From NCBI RefSeq assembly GCF_018449545.1, contig NZ_JAAVUR010000008.1, positions 186,001 to 250,000 of the forward strand: a DNA stretch of 64,000 bases. The letters run 5' to 3'. Below the pieces are notes generated by a model. The model was given only the letters and a program-made list of their open reading frames with translations, was not told where the DNA came from and did no database searches. The translations under genes and the position numbers were made by a program. This document shows, one piece after another, positions 17,114 through 30,107 of the stretch. Position 1 is the first letter of the stretch. The number at the start of each line of letters is the position of its first letter. Origin of the DNA: Granulicella sp. dw_53. Its GTDB lineage: Bacteria > Acidobacteriota > Terriglobia > Terriglobales > Acidobacteriaceae.

Positions 17114-18064
17114 TTAGCCGTAGGTCTTCAGAATGAGGCGTTCAAGAAATTTCTTAGACCTAAGGATGTCGGTTCTGCGCTCTGCTTCGTTTCCGACCTC
17201 GCGTTCGATCATCATGGAGCCCTTGTAGTTGATCCTCTTCAGAGCCTCAAAGACGCGTGGGAAGTCGACCTTCCCCTCACCGATCGGGGTCTCTGCACCC
17301 AGATGTTTCGGATTGGTCGGAAACTTCCCGTCTTTAGCATGGATCCCTCGCACTCGATCACCAAAGACGTCCATTGCATCGACGGGATTTCCCTTGCCGT
17401 AGAGAATGAGGTTGGCAAGATCCAGATTGACGAATACGTTGCCAAGGTTCACATCGTCGATCATTCGGACTAAGGTGATGGGGGTCTCCTGTCCCGTTTC
17501 GCAAAGCAATACTACGCCTCTTTGCTTGCAATGGCTGGCTACTTCTTTCACTGCTTCGACGGCCTGTGGATATAGGGGGTCGTTTGGATCTTCGGGGATG
17601 AAGCCGCAGTGGGTGTGGATTGCGGGAATGCCGGCGAGGCTTGCGACGTCGGCTGCAATCTTCAAGGCTTGTATGCGGACGGCGCGTGTGTCCGGGGGAA
17701 CCACTCCAATCGTAAGTGGCCCCTGGTAGAAGTCGAAGATGCGGCGGCCGGGGTTGTGTTCGCTGATGGAGGTTGCTTCTACTGCGTATTTTTTGAGTGC
17801 GGCGAGTAGCGGAGCGACTATGTCGGTCGATAGATGCTCGAAGCCAATTTGACAGGTGCGAAGGCCAAGTTCCCGTACGTCTTTGATTACGGAATCCGCA
17901 GTCTGATCGTCGTTTACCCACGCTACCTTTCCCAAGTGGATTGGAGATGCCACGTCGGCTGGGGATCCCAACGCGGGCTGTCCTAGCGCTGGTCCAATCG
18001 CTCCCGCCGCAAATGTCGTGCCGGCGAGTTGCATGAAGCTTCGGCGGTCGAGTCGATCGGACAT
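17114..18064 (-). CDS. Tat-exported sugar phosphate isomerase/epimerase-like TIM-barrel protein
   Basis: A 316-residue AP-endonuclease-2-type TIM barrel. A twin-arginine signal (DRRSFMQLAGTTFAAGAIG) begins at ATG 18064, with GGAG upstream; the frame is open for 17 more codons but those overlap the preceding gene. Likely metal-site strands are IHTHCGF, LLCETGQE, NVFVNLDLAN, RGIHAKDGKF and SMMIERE near the C-terminus. Members isomerise, epimerise or cleave sugars and keto-sugars. The export signal, shared with the Gfo/Idh enzyme of the same operon, suggests the two act together on a sugar in the periplasm. Confidence 0.85.
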   Translation of the reverse strand: MSDRLDRRSFMQLAGTTFAAGAIGPALGQPALGSPADVASPIHLGKVAWVNDDQTADSVIKDVRELGLRTCQIGFEHLSTDIVAPLLAALKKYAVEATSISEHNPGRRIFDFYQGPLTIGVVPPDTRAVRIQALKIAADVASLAGIPAIHTHCGFIPEDPNDPLYPQAVEAVKEVASHCKQRGVVLLCETGQETPITLVRMIDDVNLGNVFVNLDLANLILYGKGNPVDAMDVFGDRVRGIHAKDGKFPTNPKHLGAETPIGEGKVDFPRVFEALKRINYKGSMMIEREVGNEAERRTDILRSKKFLERLILKTYG

Positions 18065-18099
18065 CGTGATCTCCGGCAAGCCAGGATAGGAACCAACTA

Positions 18100-19173
18100 C
18101 TATGGCGCGAGCCATTTATCTAAATGCTGCTGTACAAAGCTGTCGTCGTTGAGATGTGGATAGGCCTCGTAGACTCTATCGATCTCTTCCTTCTGACCTT
18201 TTCCCAAGGTCTCGTTGGGATCGAGGCACCAGATTCCTTCCAAGAGGCCCTGACGTCGCAGCACTTCGTGCAAGCCGGCGATGCAGCCAGCAAATCCATT
18301 TGCAACATCGAAGAACGCCGCGTTGGTATCGGTTACTTCGACACTCTTCTGGAGGAAGTTATGGTGAATGCCATCGGTGCTGTGGACGAGTTCCTGGCAC
18401 TCATGGAAGAGGTGGACTGCCGTATGCGTCCAGACAGACCAATGCCCGAGAAGGCCACCCTTCATGCGAAGCTGCTGCCTTTTGCCTTGGACTAGAAATG
18501 AATATGGGGTGACCAGATCCATGAGAATGTTGTCGTCGTTGCCGGTGTAGATAGTGATATTTCGGCCGGACTCGCAGACAGCACGCATGACATCCAGGGT
18601 CTGGTAGCGATTGAAAGGAGCGATTTTGATGGCGACTACGTTATCGATCTCGGCGAATTTACGCCAGAATGTCGATGAGAGGACCTGACCTCCGACGGAG
18701 GGCTGCAGGTAGAAGCCAGTTACTGGGATGATCTGAGCTACGCTGCGGCAATGGTTTACTAAGGCTGCCTCGTCCCGGTCTTTTAGAGCAGCCAAGCTTA
18801 AGAGGCCGGAGTGATAACCGAGATCTGCGAGAAGACCGGCCTCGCGGACTGCTTGGTTCGTGTCCCCGCAGATCCCACCGATGCGGAGCAAAGGGTCAAT
18901 CCGAAGTAGATCGGCTCGGTTCATCTCTTCTGCGGCGAGTGACAGAACTGGCTCGAAGAGTCCTATGTGGGGATCTCGAATACTGAATTGAGTTGTATGT
19001 ACTCCGACGGCTATGCCGTCTACTCCTGCGGCAACGTAGTAGCGAGTTAGAGCTCGTTGACGCCGTTCGTCAAGACGACGTGCGGCAGTCAATGCAAGTG
19101 GGTGAGCCGGAATCGCAGCGCCTCTTGTGAGTATTTCGCTGATCTTCGGATCCATTGTTCGGCTCATTCCCAT
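18100..19173 (-). CDS. DapA-family lyase/aldolase (dihydrodipicolinate synthase-like)
   Basis: A 357-residue class I aldolase-fold protein, about 60 residues longer than true DapA. The Schiff-base lysine is Lys183 in VVAIKIAPFNRY and the conserved tyrosine is Tyr155 in VTGFYLQP. The GTTGE phosphate/carboxylate loop of DapA is replaced by GVHTTQF, so the substrate differs from pyruvate plus aspartate semialdehyde. No Tat signal is seen, so it acts in the cytoplasm. It is the first gene of the five-gene operon; two small palindromes upstream may be its operator. A 2-keto-3-deoxy sugar acid aldolase or a related lyase is plausible. Confidence 0.8.
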   Translation of the reverse strand: MGMSRTMDPKISEILTRGAAIPAHPLALTAARRLDERRQRALTRYYVAAGVDGIAVGVHTTQFSIRDPHIGLFEPVLSLAAEEMNRADLLRIDPLLRIGGICGDTNQAVREAGLLADLGYHSGLLSLAALKDRDEAALVNHCRSVAQIIPVTGFYLQPSVGGQVLSSTFWRKFAEIDNVVAIKIAPFNRYQTLDVMRAVCESGRNITIYTGNDDNILMDLVTPYSFLVQGKRQQLRMKGGLLGHWSVWTHTAVHLFHECQELVHSTDGIHHNFLQKSVEVTDTNAAFFDVANGFAGCIAGLHEVLRRQGLLEGIWCLDPNETLGKGQKEEIDRVYEAYPHLNDDSFVQQHLDKWLAP

Positions 19174-20044
19174 CCCTCTTCCGAACCTATCTGCGACGTA
19201 AATGCCTTAGAGTTCGCAGGACCCAGTGGTGACGATTCACGAGCACGAACGTGCGTGTAATTGGGTATGACTAGCAGTCATTGGTCGTGAGAGGGATAAG
19301 TTGAAGGATCTCTCCGACGGCGCATAGAAGCGCCTTCTTTGCGGTATCCGAGATGCACATCCGGTTCTATGCCGCTTGGATACACTCAACGATTTGCAAT
19401 CCATAAACGGTCCGACCGTAACTCATCTACCAGGGTAGAAATCAAACAATATTTATCGAGAAGACTATAGCATAGATAAAGTATGATGCTCAGACGCGAA
19501 TGGTATAGCTGCTGCCGGCTTTGGGTGTGGCCTGCAACTTACGCTTGTCCTAAAGTTCGCGGCGAAGACGCGAATAGGTTCGTAACGCCCCTCCGACTTA
19601 CTTCTGAACTGATGACAATCGCCTGCAGAGTGATCCGTTTTGGATCCTATGGTCCGCCCTGCCGATACAGCGAATCTACTTAGCGTTCCGTCGCCAATAG
19701 GAGGACGCGCGAGTGCGAAGGATGTTGTCCCTCTGTAGCTGCTCTCTGCAGATTCTGAAGCGCAAGACCTCGATTTCGAGATTCAGTGCTTTCCGTTTGG
19801 AATATTTTGCGTATTGCCTTGTTATTCAAGAAAACACAGAGCTCTAACTTCATACCTTTCAAGGGAGATCCATGAAATGCCTCTCATGGTGAATGGCAAG
19901 ACCCGAGATCAGCGGCTTGAAGAGCGCCATTTCTCAGGAACAACGACGAAGCAGGACCAACTCAATTGGAAGAATAACAACAATACGGCCGAACTTTCCG
20001 ACAACGGTTTACGCAAACAAGCATACAGAACGAAGTCAAAATAT
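19174..20044. other. 871-nt intergenic region between the sugar operon and the TBDR
   Basis: A long divergent spacer. Near its left end are two palindromes (19243-19281) suited to a GntR-type or similar regulator of the minus-strand operon, and a hairpin GGCGC-N6-GCGCC followed by TTCTTT (19319-19340, plus strand). At 19862 GGGAGATCC precedes an ATG at 19873 that encodes only a six-residue peptide, and an alternative in-frame start for the receptor lies at 19877. Short open frames here have no family features and I do not call them genes. Confidence 0.5.
19243..19281. promoter_or_regulatory. paired palindromes upstream of the DapA-family gene
   Basis: GCACG-AA-CGTGC at 19243-19254 and ATGACT-AGC-AGTCAT at 19267-19281, centred about 25 bp apart and roughly 75-100 nt upstream of the start at 19173. 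Their symmetry and position fit regulator binding sites. No regulator gene is adjacent. Confidence 0.35.
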
Positions 20045-22792
20045 ATGAACATACACTATCCAATACTGATCTTTTCTCTTTACTCTCTTACTGCAGCCGC
20101 GCAGAGTTGCAGCAATGGCCTCCGTATTGAAGGTGTGGTTACCGACCCTGGCAATCTGGTAATACAAGGGGCGCAGGTCAAAGCTGCCAGCGGCCCGACC
20201 GCTGTTACCGATTCAGAAGGTCATTTCGTCCTGCCCTGTGTTACGCCGCCGTCGGCTGAGATCAGTATCGAGGCTCCAGGCTTTGCCCCAAAGACGGAAA
20301 GTGCGCCGATTTCTCCGAACGGTCGATTGAGCATGCGGATTCAGCTTGCTCTCTCTGAGGTTGAAACGGTTATCCAGGTTGGGGATGAGCCAGCACCAAT
20401 GGAAGGGGGAGAGGGGCCAGGCTCTCGAACCCTGAATACAAAAGACATTGAGCGGTTGGCCAACGATCCCGACGATCTGATTCGAGAGCTCCAAGCACTT
20501 GCAGCGACAACGGGAGGTGCACCGAGCTCGACCGCAATCACGGTAGATGGTTTCGAGAACACCAGCGCTCTGCCCCCGAAAGATTCCATTGCCTTCATTC
20601 GGATCAATCCGGATCTCTTCTCGTCGGAGTATCAATGGCCTCCTTTCGCTAGTGGCGGTCACGTTGATGTTGTAACTAAGGTCGGAGGGGGTTCTCTGCA
20701 TGGATCTCTATTTTTTACCGATAGCGATGGAAGCTTTAACGCCACCAATCCCTTCTCTTCAACGTCGACTCCAGCAGGCAAGCGCCGGTATGGCTTCACT
20801 GTGGGTGGCCCCATCGTTCCCAAGAAGATTGGTTTCAATCTGGCGTTCGAGAAGCGCGATATTGATGAATTCAATGTTGTAAACGCCATTACGCTCGATG
20901 GTAATAACAATCAGGAAGCCTTGCATCAGACAGTTTCAGCACCACAGCGGTTATGGGTTGCCTCGGCGCGCGGAGACATGGAAGTTAGCGCCAGCGATTC
21001 CGCGACAGCGTCGTTTGCGGCGAATGTCAACGATCTCGATAATCAGGGGGTTGGTGGGTTGACACTCGCTGAGGCTGGATACACCAATCACGTTAGCGAA
21101 TATACCCTCCAACTTAAGAATACGCAGACTTTCGGTCCAAATCTCGTTCATGAAACTCGTCTTGGATTTACATGGAAGGATACGGTCCAGACTCCACTTT
21201 CGACGGCGCCTCAACTGCAGGTAGCTGGTTTCTTCGTTGGTGGTGGTTTCACGGGGCAGCAGCTCAATAATCGCGACCGCAGTCTTGAGGTCAACGACGA
21301 TATTCTTTATGTGCGCGGCAAGCATTCGCTGAAGATCGGTGCGAAGGCACTTGGTTATTTTGTTCACGACTTCGATCCGGATACTTTCAATGGAGCCTTC
21401 GTCTTTGGAGGCGGTAGTGCTCCTGTGCTGGATACTAATGGACAGCCACTTTCGCAGGCCACGAATATCAATGCTCTGGAGCAGTATCGACGAGCCCGTC
21501 TCAACCTGGCGGGTGGTGTGCCAACCACCTTTCAGATTACATCGGGTACTGCGCTTGTGAACTATACGCAATGGCAGACCGGACTCTATGCGCAGGACAC
21601 CATTAAGCTCCGTTCTAACGTGACTCTCTCTGCTGGCATCCGTTCTCAGCTTCAAACCTCCCCCGCCAGCTTTCTCAACCTGGAACCGCGAATCGGCGTG
21701 GCGTGGGCCCTTGGTAAGAAGAGTTCCACAGTGCTTCACGCTCGTGCGGGTCTCTTCAACGACTTTAATAATCGGAGTACATCGACAGAGGCGTTCCGCT
21801 TGAATGGTATTCGTCAGCGTCAGGCCCTGGTCTATTCGCCTTCCTTTATCGCACCGCTTACTCCAGTACCTGGGTCGTTCCAGGTAAGCACTGTGCGTGC
21901 ACTTCCACATTCGTTGAGCGAAGCCACTCTAAGCGTATTCAATCTCAGCGTCGAGCAGTCCTTGTCTCATGGGTGGAGCATGTCCGTCGGTTTCATATAT
22001 GGGGTGGCATGGAATGGAGTTCGTGTACGCAATATCAATGCCCCCATTGTCGCAAGCAGCAATAACACCGTGCCGGATCCCACCGCAGTCCTATTTGCAC
22101 CTCGTCCCCTTGCTCCCAATATGAACATTCTCCAGTTCCAAAATACCGGTCATCTTGCTGGTAATGTGGTCAGGGCCGGTATTAGCCAGAATAGCTTCAA
22201 GCGTGCAAGCATCAATGTGAGCTATGTACATACGAGCGTATCGGGAAACTACGGAAATGACCTCGATGTCCCTCAGTCCTCGTATACCGATCATGGCGAG
22301 TCCGGGAAAGCCTCATGGGTGGTAAAGAATCGCATGACTCTCACCGGCAATCTGACCCTTCCTCGCAAGGTAGAGTTGTCGTCAGTAATGGATGCCGAAT
22401 CCGGTAGTCCATTCAATCTGACGACGGGGACAGATGCAAATGGCGACGGCACCTTTAATGACCGTCCTTCTTATGCCACCGTGCCAGGGAACGGGGTCTT
22501 TGCTACTCGCTTTGGGCTGCTCAGCACCAATGCCATCAATGGCAATGTCCCCAAAAATCTCGGAACCTTGCCAACGACTATTCACCTTGATTTGAGTGTG
22601 AGTCGCACTTTCAACCTCAATAGAGGGCCGGATCATCAACGAACTCTGACCCTCAACGTACGGAGCGCCAATCTGCTGAACCATACAAACGTTACTGCGG
22701 TTGGTACGGTCGTCTCATCTCCGACCTTCGCGCAGTCTCTTGCCGCGGAGGCCGCACGTCGAATCGAACTCGGAGCACGAGTCAACTTCTAA
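20045..22792 (+). CDS. Oar-like TonB-dependent receptor with N-terminal carboxypeptidase-regulatory domain
   Basis: About 915 residues from ATG 20045, where a signal peptide begins (MNIHYPILIFSLYSLTAAAQ); the frame is open back to 19814 and a start at 19877 cannot be excluded. After the signal comes a carboxypeptidase-regulatory beta-sandwich (GVVTDPGNLVIQGAQVKA) at about 30-110, then a plug-like region (TITVDGFENTSALPPKDS; GGHVDVVTK) and a beta-barrel ending in RIELGARVNF with a terminal Phe. Proteins of this type carry large substrates over the outer membrane. It is divergent from the sugar operon and convergent with the rhamnosidase, so a glycan or glycoside ligand is likely. Confidence 0.88.
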   Translation: MNIHYPILIFSLYSLTAAAQSCSNGLRIEGVVTDPGNLVIQGAQVKAASGPTAVTDSEGHFVLPCVTPPSAEISIEAPGFAPKTESAPISPNGRLSMRIQLALSEVETVIQVGDEPAPMEGGEGPGSRTLNTKDIERLANDPDDLIRELQALAATTGGAPSSTAITVDGFENTSALPPKDSIAFIRINPDLFSSEYQWPPFASGGHVDVVTKVGGGSLHGSLFFTDSDGSFNATNPFSSTSTPAGKRRYGFTVGGPIVPKKIGFNLAFEKRDIDEFNVVNAITLDGNNNQEALHQTVSAPQRLWVASARGDMEVSASDSATASFAANVNDLDNQGVGGLTLAEAGYTNHVSEYTLQLKNTQTFGPNLVHETRLGFTWKDTVQTPLSTAPQLQVAGFFVGGGFTGQQLNNRDRSLEVNDDILYVRGKHSLKIGAKALGYFVHDFDPDTFNGAFVFGGGSAPVLDTNGQPLSQATNINALEQYRRARLNLAGGVPTTFQITSGTALVNYTQWQTGLYAQDTIKLRSNVTLSAGIRSQLQTSPASFLNLEPRIGVAWALGKKSSTVLHARAGLFNDFNNRSTSTEAFRLNGIRQRQALVYSPSFIAPLTPVPGSFQVSTVRALPHSLSEATLSVFNLSVEQSLSHGWSMSVGFIYGVAWNGVRVRNINAPIVASSNNTVPDPTAVLFAPRPLAPNMNILQFQNTGHLAGNVVRAGISQNSFKRASINVSYVHTSVSGNYGNDLDVPQSSYTDHGESGKASWVVKNRMTLTGNLTLPRKVELSSVMDAESGSPFNLTTGTDANGDGTFNDRPSYATVPGNGVFATRFGLLSTNAINGNVPKNLGTLPTTIHLDLSVSRTFNLNRGPDHQRTLTLNVRSANLLNHTNVTAVGTVVSSPTFAQSLAAEAARRIELGARVNF

Positions 22793-22906
22793 CCTCCCAG
22801 ATTGGGGAAGGGAAGAACATTACTACGGAGCACAACCGGAGCTTCTTCGACAGCTATGGTGCCAGCTCTACCTGCGAAGCTTGCGTCGTTGTTACGCATA
22901 TGGGTT

Positions 22907-26287
<3,381 letters not shown>

Positions 26288-26429
26288 TGTTTCCCCCGGA
26301 GCAGTTGCTTCAGCCAAAAATGTGACGTCTCAATTTGAGGGGGAATTGTAACAGTTGTTGCGCGCTACACGGTATCTACCTCTTTTAGAGGAGATGACTT
26401 CACCATGGAAGGTGACCGAATGTTTGCGG

Positions 26430-26462
26430 CCGCGGATGGTGGTTTAGAACACTCATCCGCGG
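26430..26462. terminator. hairpin downstream of the second TBDR gene
   Basis: CCGCGGATG-N15-CATCCGCGG, a perfect 9-bp stem (26430-26438 and 26454-26462), 12 nt past the stop codon of the minus-strand TBDR. No T-run follows, so it may be a weak or Rho-assisted terminator or an mRNA 3'-end stabiliser. Confidence 0.4.
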
Positions 26463-26474
26463 GTTGAGTTGAGG

Positions 26475-29400
26475 CTAGAAATAGACCTTGGCGGCAAGTT
26501 GGATGACGCGGGGTCCGCCAGGGCCGGTTGGGTTATAGGACGCTGTGGGTTGACCCCAATTGGTGTCCTTCGCGATGGAGAGTGGAGTGAAGGTGCCGGT
26601 GGAGTTGTTGTAGGACGGTAGTGTGATGTTAGCGCCATAGTCGCGTGTCAAAAAATTGGGGTGGTTGAGGATGTTGAAGAATTCTCCGCGGAGCTGAATG
26701 GAGCGCCCCTTCTCCTTGCTGCCGAACGGGAAGTTCTTGAAGATGGACGAGTCCCACGTCACCAATGCGCCCTGACGAAGGCTGCCGGGTGCGCCGAGAT
26801 TGGGCTGGCCGATGGTCGGCAGGAGCAGGTTGCCGTTGTGGTCAACGCCGACGAAGGCGGGTGGTGTCTTGCTGTACTGAGATCCACCGGTCAACTGGTT
26901 GGCTGGGGAGAAGAGGGCGTTGCGGACTGGTACCCCACTCTGCATGCTGGCGAGCCCGGAGAGTTGGTAGTTGTCGGTAAGGTAGCCCACCCAGGATGGG
27001 CCGTGGAATCGCTGGTTGAGGTTGGGCAGGTCGTAGACGTAGTTGATAGCTGCGATGTGGCGGCGATCGTAGCTAGCGACTCCGTAGCTGTACTTGCGGG
27101 GATCGAAGGGATCGACGAAGGTTTCGTCAGCGCTCGAGGTAGTTAGGGTCTTGGACCAAGTGTAGACGCCGCCGAAGGTGAGGCCGTTTGAGAAGCGCCG
27201 CTGCACAGAGGTCTGGAGAGAGTTATAGCTGGAGGTACCGTCGAACTTGTAGTACTCCATCTGGCCGTAGCCCTTGTAGGGAGAGAGGAAGTTCTGCTGA
27301 TAGGCATACTGTCCGGAGAACGAATATCCTGCGGCAGCATATTCTGGTGGAAGATTGGGTTCGACGGCGGGCACGACGCCGCCGGCGAAGTTAGCGGGAT
27401 TCTGGGCGGCGCGGGTAAAGGTGGTGCCGTAGGGAATGGTATTGATGTCGCGCGCGGTGACCTGGTGACGGTTGACATTGCCGACGTAGGCGACATCGAG
27501 GGTGATGCCACTACCGACTTCGCGCTGAATGCCCAAGGAGTAGCTGTAAGTGACGGGCACCTGTCCGGAGATGTCGGCACCGTAGATTCCACTGAGGACG
27601 CCGGAGTTGGATTGAGCCGCAGAGGCGATGCCGGCGATGGTCCCGTTGGAGATAGTAGGAGTGGTAACGAGCGCTGGGTTGCCGAAGACGGTGTTGAAGA
27701 CGAGGTTGCCCTGTTCGCGATCGTGTGAGGTGCCGAAGCCGCCGCGGAGGACGCTTTTGTGATCGCCGTAGGGGTCGAACGAGAAACCGAAGCGCGCTTC
27801 GGGCATGATGCCGTTGCTGTTCCAACCACCCCTAGGGAGAGTTCCGTTCGAGGCAAAGATCATGCCGTCGAGGCGGTTGCCTGTGTTGGGAATGATGTTG
27901 CCATCGGGATCGATCTGAACGGCGGTCGAAGGGGCATAGGCGGAAGGGCTGAAGAGCGCGATCTGATTCTTCGCGTCATATTGCGGCGGAATGTAGACGA
28001 ACCGGACGCCATAGTCGAGAGTCAAGCGCGGGGTGATCTGCCAAGTGTCTTGCGCGTAGAACTCCACCTGGTTGTAGCGGAAGTAACCGGTGGGCCGTGC
28101 GCTGGATTGGTCGAAGCTGGAAAAGGCTCCAAGTAGAGCGCTAGCGTAAGGGGAACCCTGGTTGCTGGAGGTGGAGATCAGGCAGCCGGAGGGGCCAGTG
28201 CAGTTGGTGGAGAAGCTGAACTGTCCATTGCTGTTGCCGTAGCTGACCTGATCTTTTCGGTTGCGCTGGTAAAAGGCACCGAACTTCAATGTGTGGCTAT
28301 GAAAGCTCCAGGTGAGATTGTCGTTCGCGGTGATGGTGGTGTTGGCCTGGTGCCAGGGTGTCGAGCCAAAGTAGCTGCCGGGGTAGGTTTGGCCGTTGCC
28401 GCTGAAATTGAAGTCAGGGATCGAGGTTTCGGAGGTGACAGGGTAGAGCAGGGGCAAATTGATGCTGTTAGCGCCGACGGTGATGTTCCCGCTGACGCCT
28501 GCGATACGGGACGAGTACACGCTGGGCCCGACGCTGACCTCGTTAACGATCGTAGGCGAGAGTGTGCTGATGAGATCGACGGCGAGGTTCCAGCCAGGCT
28601 GGGAATTAGTGCAGCCGCCGGTGATCTGGAGGGGGCCAAGGCATTGGATGCCGAAGGAGCCCATAGGGCCGGTCTGGGTATCCTGGTTGCGGACATAACG
28701 AGCGAAGAGACGTTCAGACTGGGAGAGTTGATAGTCGACGCGCCCGATGTACTCTGTGCGGGGGTGGGTCGAGGAGAGTGGGTCCTGACGGTTGTAAGTA
28801 TTGTTGCCGGTGACGTTCGGGAGAGGATAGAGCGCGAGGATCTTCTGGATTTGTGCGAAGGCGGATGCCTGCGCTGCGCTTAGTGCACCCGGCGTAATGA
28901 CATTGCCAGCGAACTGCTGGTGGGTCTCGGGATTGAAGATGTGAAGGTGGTTGCCGCTGCTGTCGACCGACTGTGAGAAGTCACCGTTGCGTTCTAGAGC
29001 GGTGGGGCTGCGGTACTGAGTGATGCCGCCGGGGACAAGCTGGCGGTAGAACTCATTGGAGAAGAAGAAGAAGAGCTTGTCTTTATTGATGGGGCCGCCG
29101 ATCTGATAACCGACGGTGTTATAGCGATAGAGCTGTTTGGCGGTGCCATTGTGGTCGCTGACCCAGTCGTTGGCGTTCATGCCTTCGTTGCGGTGGAAGA
29201 AGTGCGCATTTCCATGGAAGTCGTTAGTACCGCCGCGGGTGGTGACGACGATAGACCCGCCGCCGGCCTTGCCGAAGGCTGCCTGGAAGTTAGAGGTGAG
29301 GACTTTGACCTCGGCGATGGCGTCGGTATTGACGGTGATCTGGGTTGTGCCGTTGTTGCCCGTATCGACGTTGGAGGCTCCGTCGACGGTGAAGTCGTGC

Positions 29401-30107
29401 TGATTGGTACGACTGCCGTTGATGGAGTAGCTATCGAGGCCACTCGTTCCGGAGGCACCGAAGGCACCGGAGCCAGAGACGCCTGGAATAACACGGACGA
29501 TATCGAGCACGTTGCGTCCGTTGAGGGCGATGTCGTTGAGCTGCTTGCCGGTGATGAGGTCGGAGCGCTCGCCGGAGTTGGCTTGTAGTTGTAGTTGACC
29601 GGCATCAGTCTCGACGGTGACGGTGGTGGACTCGGCGCCTACCTTCAGAATAAAAAAACCGGCGTTGAGGTTGTCGGCGGAGCTTAGGATGACACCGGTC
29701 TTGGTGTTGGTTTCGAAACCGGGGGCCTGGACAGTGACACTGTAGGTAGCGGCAGGCAGATTTGTGAGAGAGAAGGTACCGTTCTTGCCGGAGGTGACGG
29801 ACCGGATTACTCCAATGGCGCTGGCGATGACGGTGATCTTGGCGCCGGGAAGAATGGCCCCCGACGTGTCCTGAACGGAGCCTAGGATGGCTCCGGAGGT
29901 GACTTGCGCGAAGAGTGGGGAAGATATCGCTAAGAATAGAGCTAAGACGGCGAAGGGTAGACTGCTTCCTGTCGTAATGAATGCGCTAGCGCTGGAAGAT
30001 CGGAGGATACACTTCCTCTTACAACTAATAGATATCGGGGATGAAGATAGATGAATCAAAATGGCCTCTCTTGCTGTGACGAGCGCTCCGAATCCTAGGA
30101 GTTTCAT
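26475..30107 (-). CDS. Large Oar-like TonB-dependent receptor with carboxypeptidase-regulatory domain
   Basis: A 1210-residue outer-membrane receptor. The hydrophobic export segment ends LFLAISSPLFAQ at about residue 68, so the true start may lie downstream of ATG 30107. Next come a carboxypeptidase-regulatory domain (GAILGSVQDTSGAILPGAKI, about 72-160), a plug with GRNVLDIVRVIPGVSG and NQHDFTVDGASN, GGGSIVVTTRGGTNDFHG, and a barrel ending RVIQLAAKVYF with a terminal aromatic. It is read in the same direction as the rhamnosidase and lies upstream of it (about 190 nt gap), so the two may be co-transcribed. Import of rhamnose-containing oligosaccharides is inferred from context only. Confidence 0.9.
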   Translation of the reverse strand: MKLLGFGALVTAREAILIHLSSSPISISCKRKCILRSSSASAFITTGSSLPFAVLALFLAISSPLFAQVTSGAILGSVQDTSGAILPGAKITVIASAIGVIRSVTSGKNGTFSLTNLPAATYSVTVQAPGFETNTKTGVILSSADNLNAGFFILKVGAESTTVTVETDAGQLQLQANSGERSDLITGKQLNDIALNGRNVLDIVRVIPGVSGSGAFGASGTSGLDSYSINGSRTNQHDFTVDGASNVDTGNNGTTQITVNTDAIAEVKVLTSNFQAAFGKAGGGSIVVTTRGGTNDFHGNAHFFHRNEGMNANDWVSDHNGTAKQLYRYNTVGYQIGGPINKDKLFFFFSNEFYRQLVPGGITQYRSPTALERNGDFSQSVDSSGNHLHIFNPETHQQFAGNVITPGALSAAQASAFAQIQKILALYPLPNVTGNNTYNRQDPLSSTHPRTEYIGRVDYQLSQSERLFARYVRNQDTQTGPMGSFGIQCLGPLQITGGCTNSQPGWNLAVDLISTLSPTIVNEVSVGPSVYSSRIAGVSGNITVGANSINLPLLYPVTSETSIPDFNFSGNGQTYPGSYFGSTPWHQANTTITANDNLTWSFHSHTLKFGAFYQRNRKDQVSYGNSNGQFSFSTNCTGPSGCLISTSSNQGSPYASALLGAFSSFDQSSARPTGYFRYNQVEFYAQDTWQITPRLTLDYGVRFVYIPPQYDAKNQIALFSPSAYAPSTAVQIDPDGNIIPNTGNRLDGMIFASNGTLPRGGWNSNGIMPEARFGFSFDPYGDHKSVLRGGFGTSHDREQGNLVFNTVFGNPALVTTPTISNGTIAGIASAAQSNSGVLSGIYGADISGQVPVTYSYSLGIQREVGSGITLDVAYVGNVNRHQVTARDINTIPYGTTFTRAAQNPANFAGGVVPAVEPNLPPEYAAAGYSFSGQYAYQQNFLSPYKGYGQMEYYKFDGTSSYNSLQTSVQRRFSNGLTFGGVYTWSKTLTTSSADETFVDPFDPRKYSYGVASYDRRHIAAINYVYDLPNLNQRFHGPSWVGYLTDNYQLSGLASMQSGVPVRNALFSPANQLTGGSQYSKTPPAFVGVDHNGNLLLPTIGQPNLGAPGSLRQGALVTWDSSIFKNFPFGSKEKGRSIQLRGEFFNILNHPNFLTRDYGANITLPSYNNSTGTFTPLSIAKDTNWGQPTASYNPTGPGGPRVIQLAAKVYF

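Noticed and set aside
19319-19340. GGCGC-N6-GCGCC hairpin followed by TTCTTT
   Set aside because: Short stem with no plus-strand gene before it; not called as a terminator, only mentioned in the spacer description.
19483-19683. 66-codon plus-strand frame in the 871-nt spacer
   Set aside because: No ribosome site, no family features, odd composition.
20951-21910. 319-codon minus-strand frame inside the TBDR at 20045
   Set aside because: Antisense shadow of the beta-barrel; no start site and no domain.
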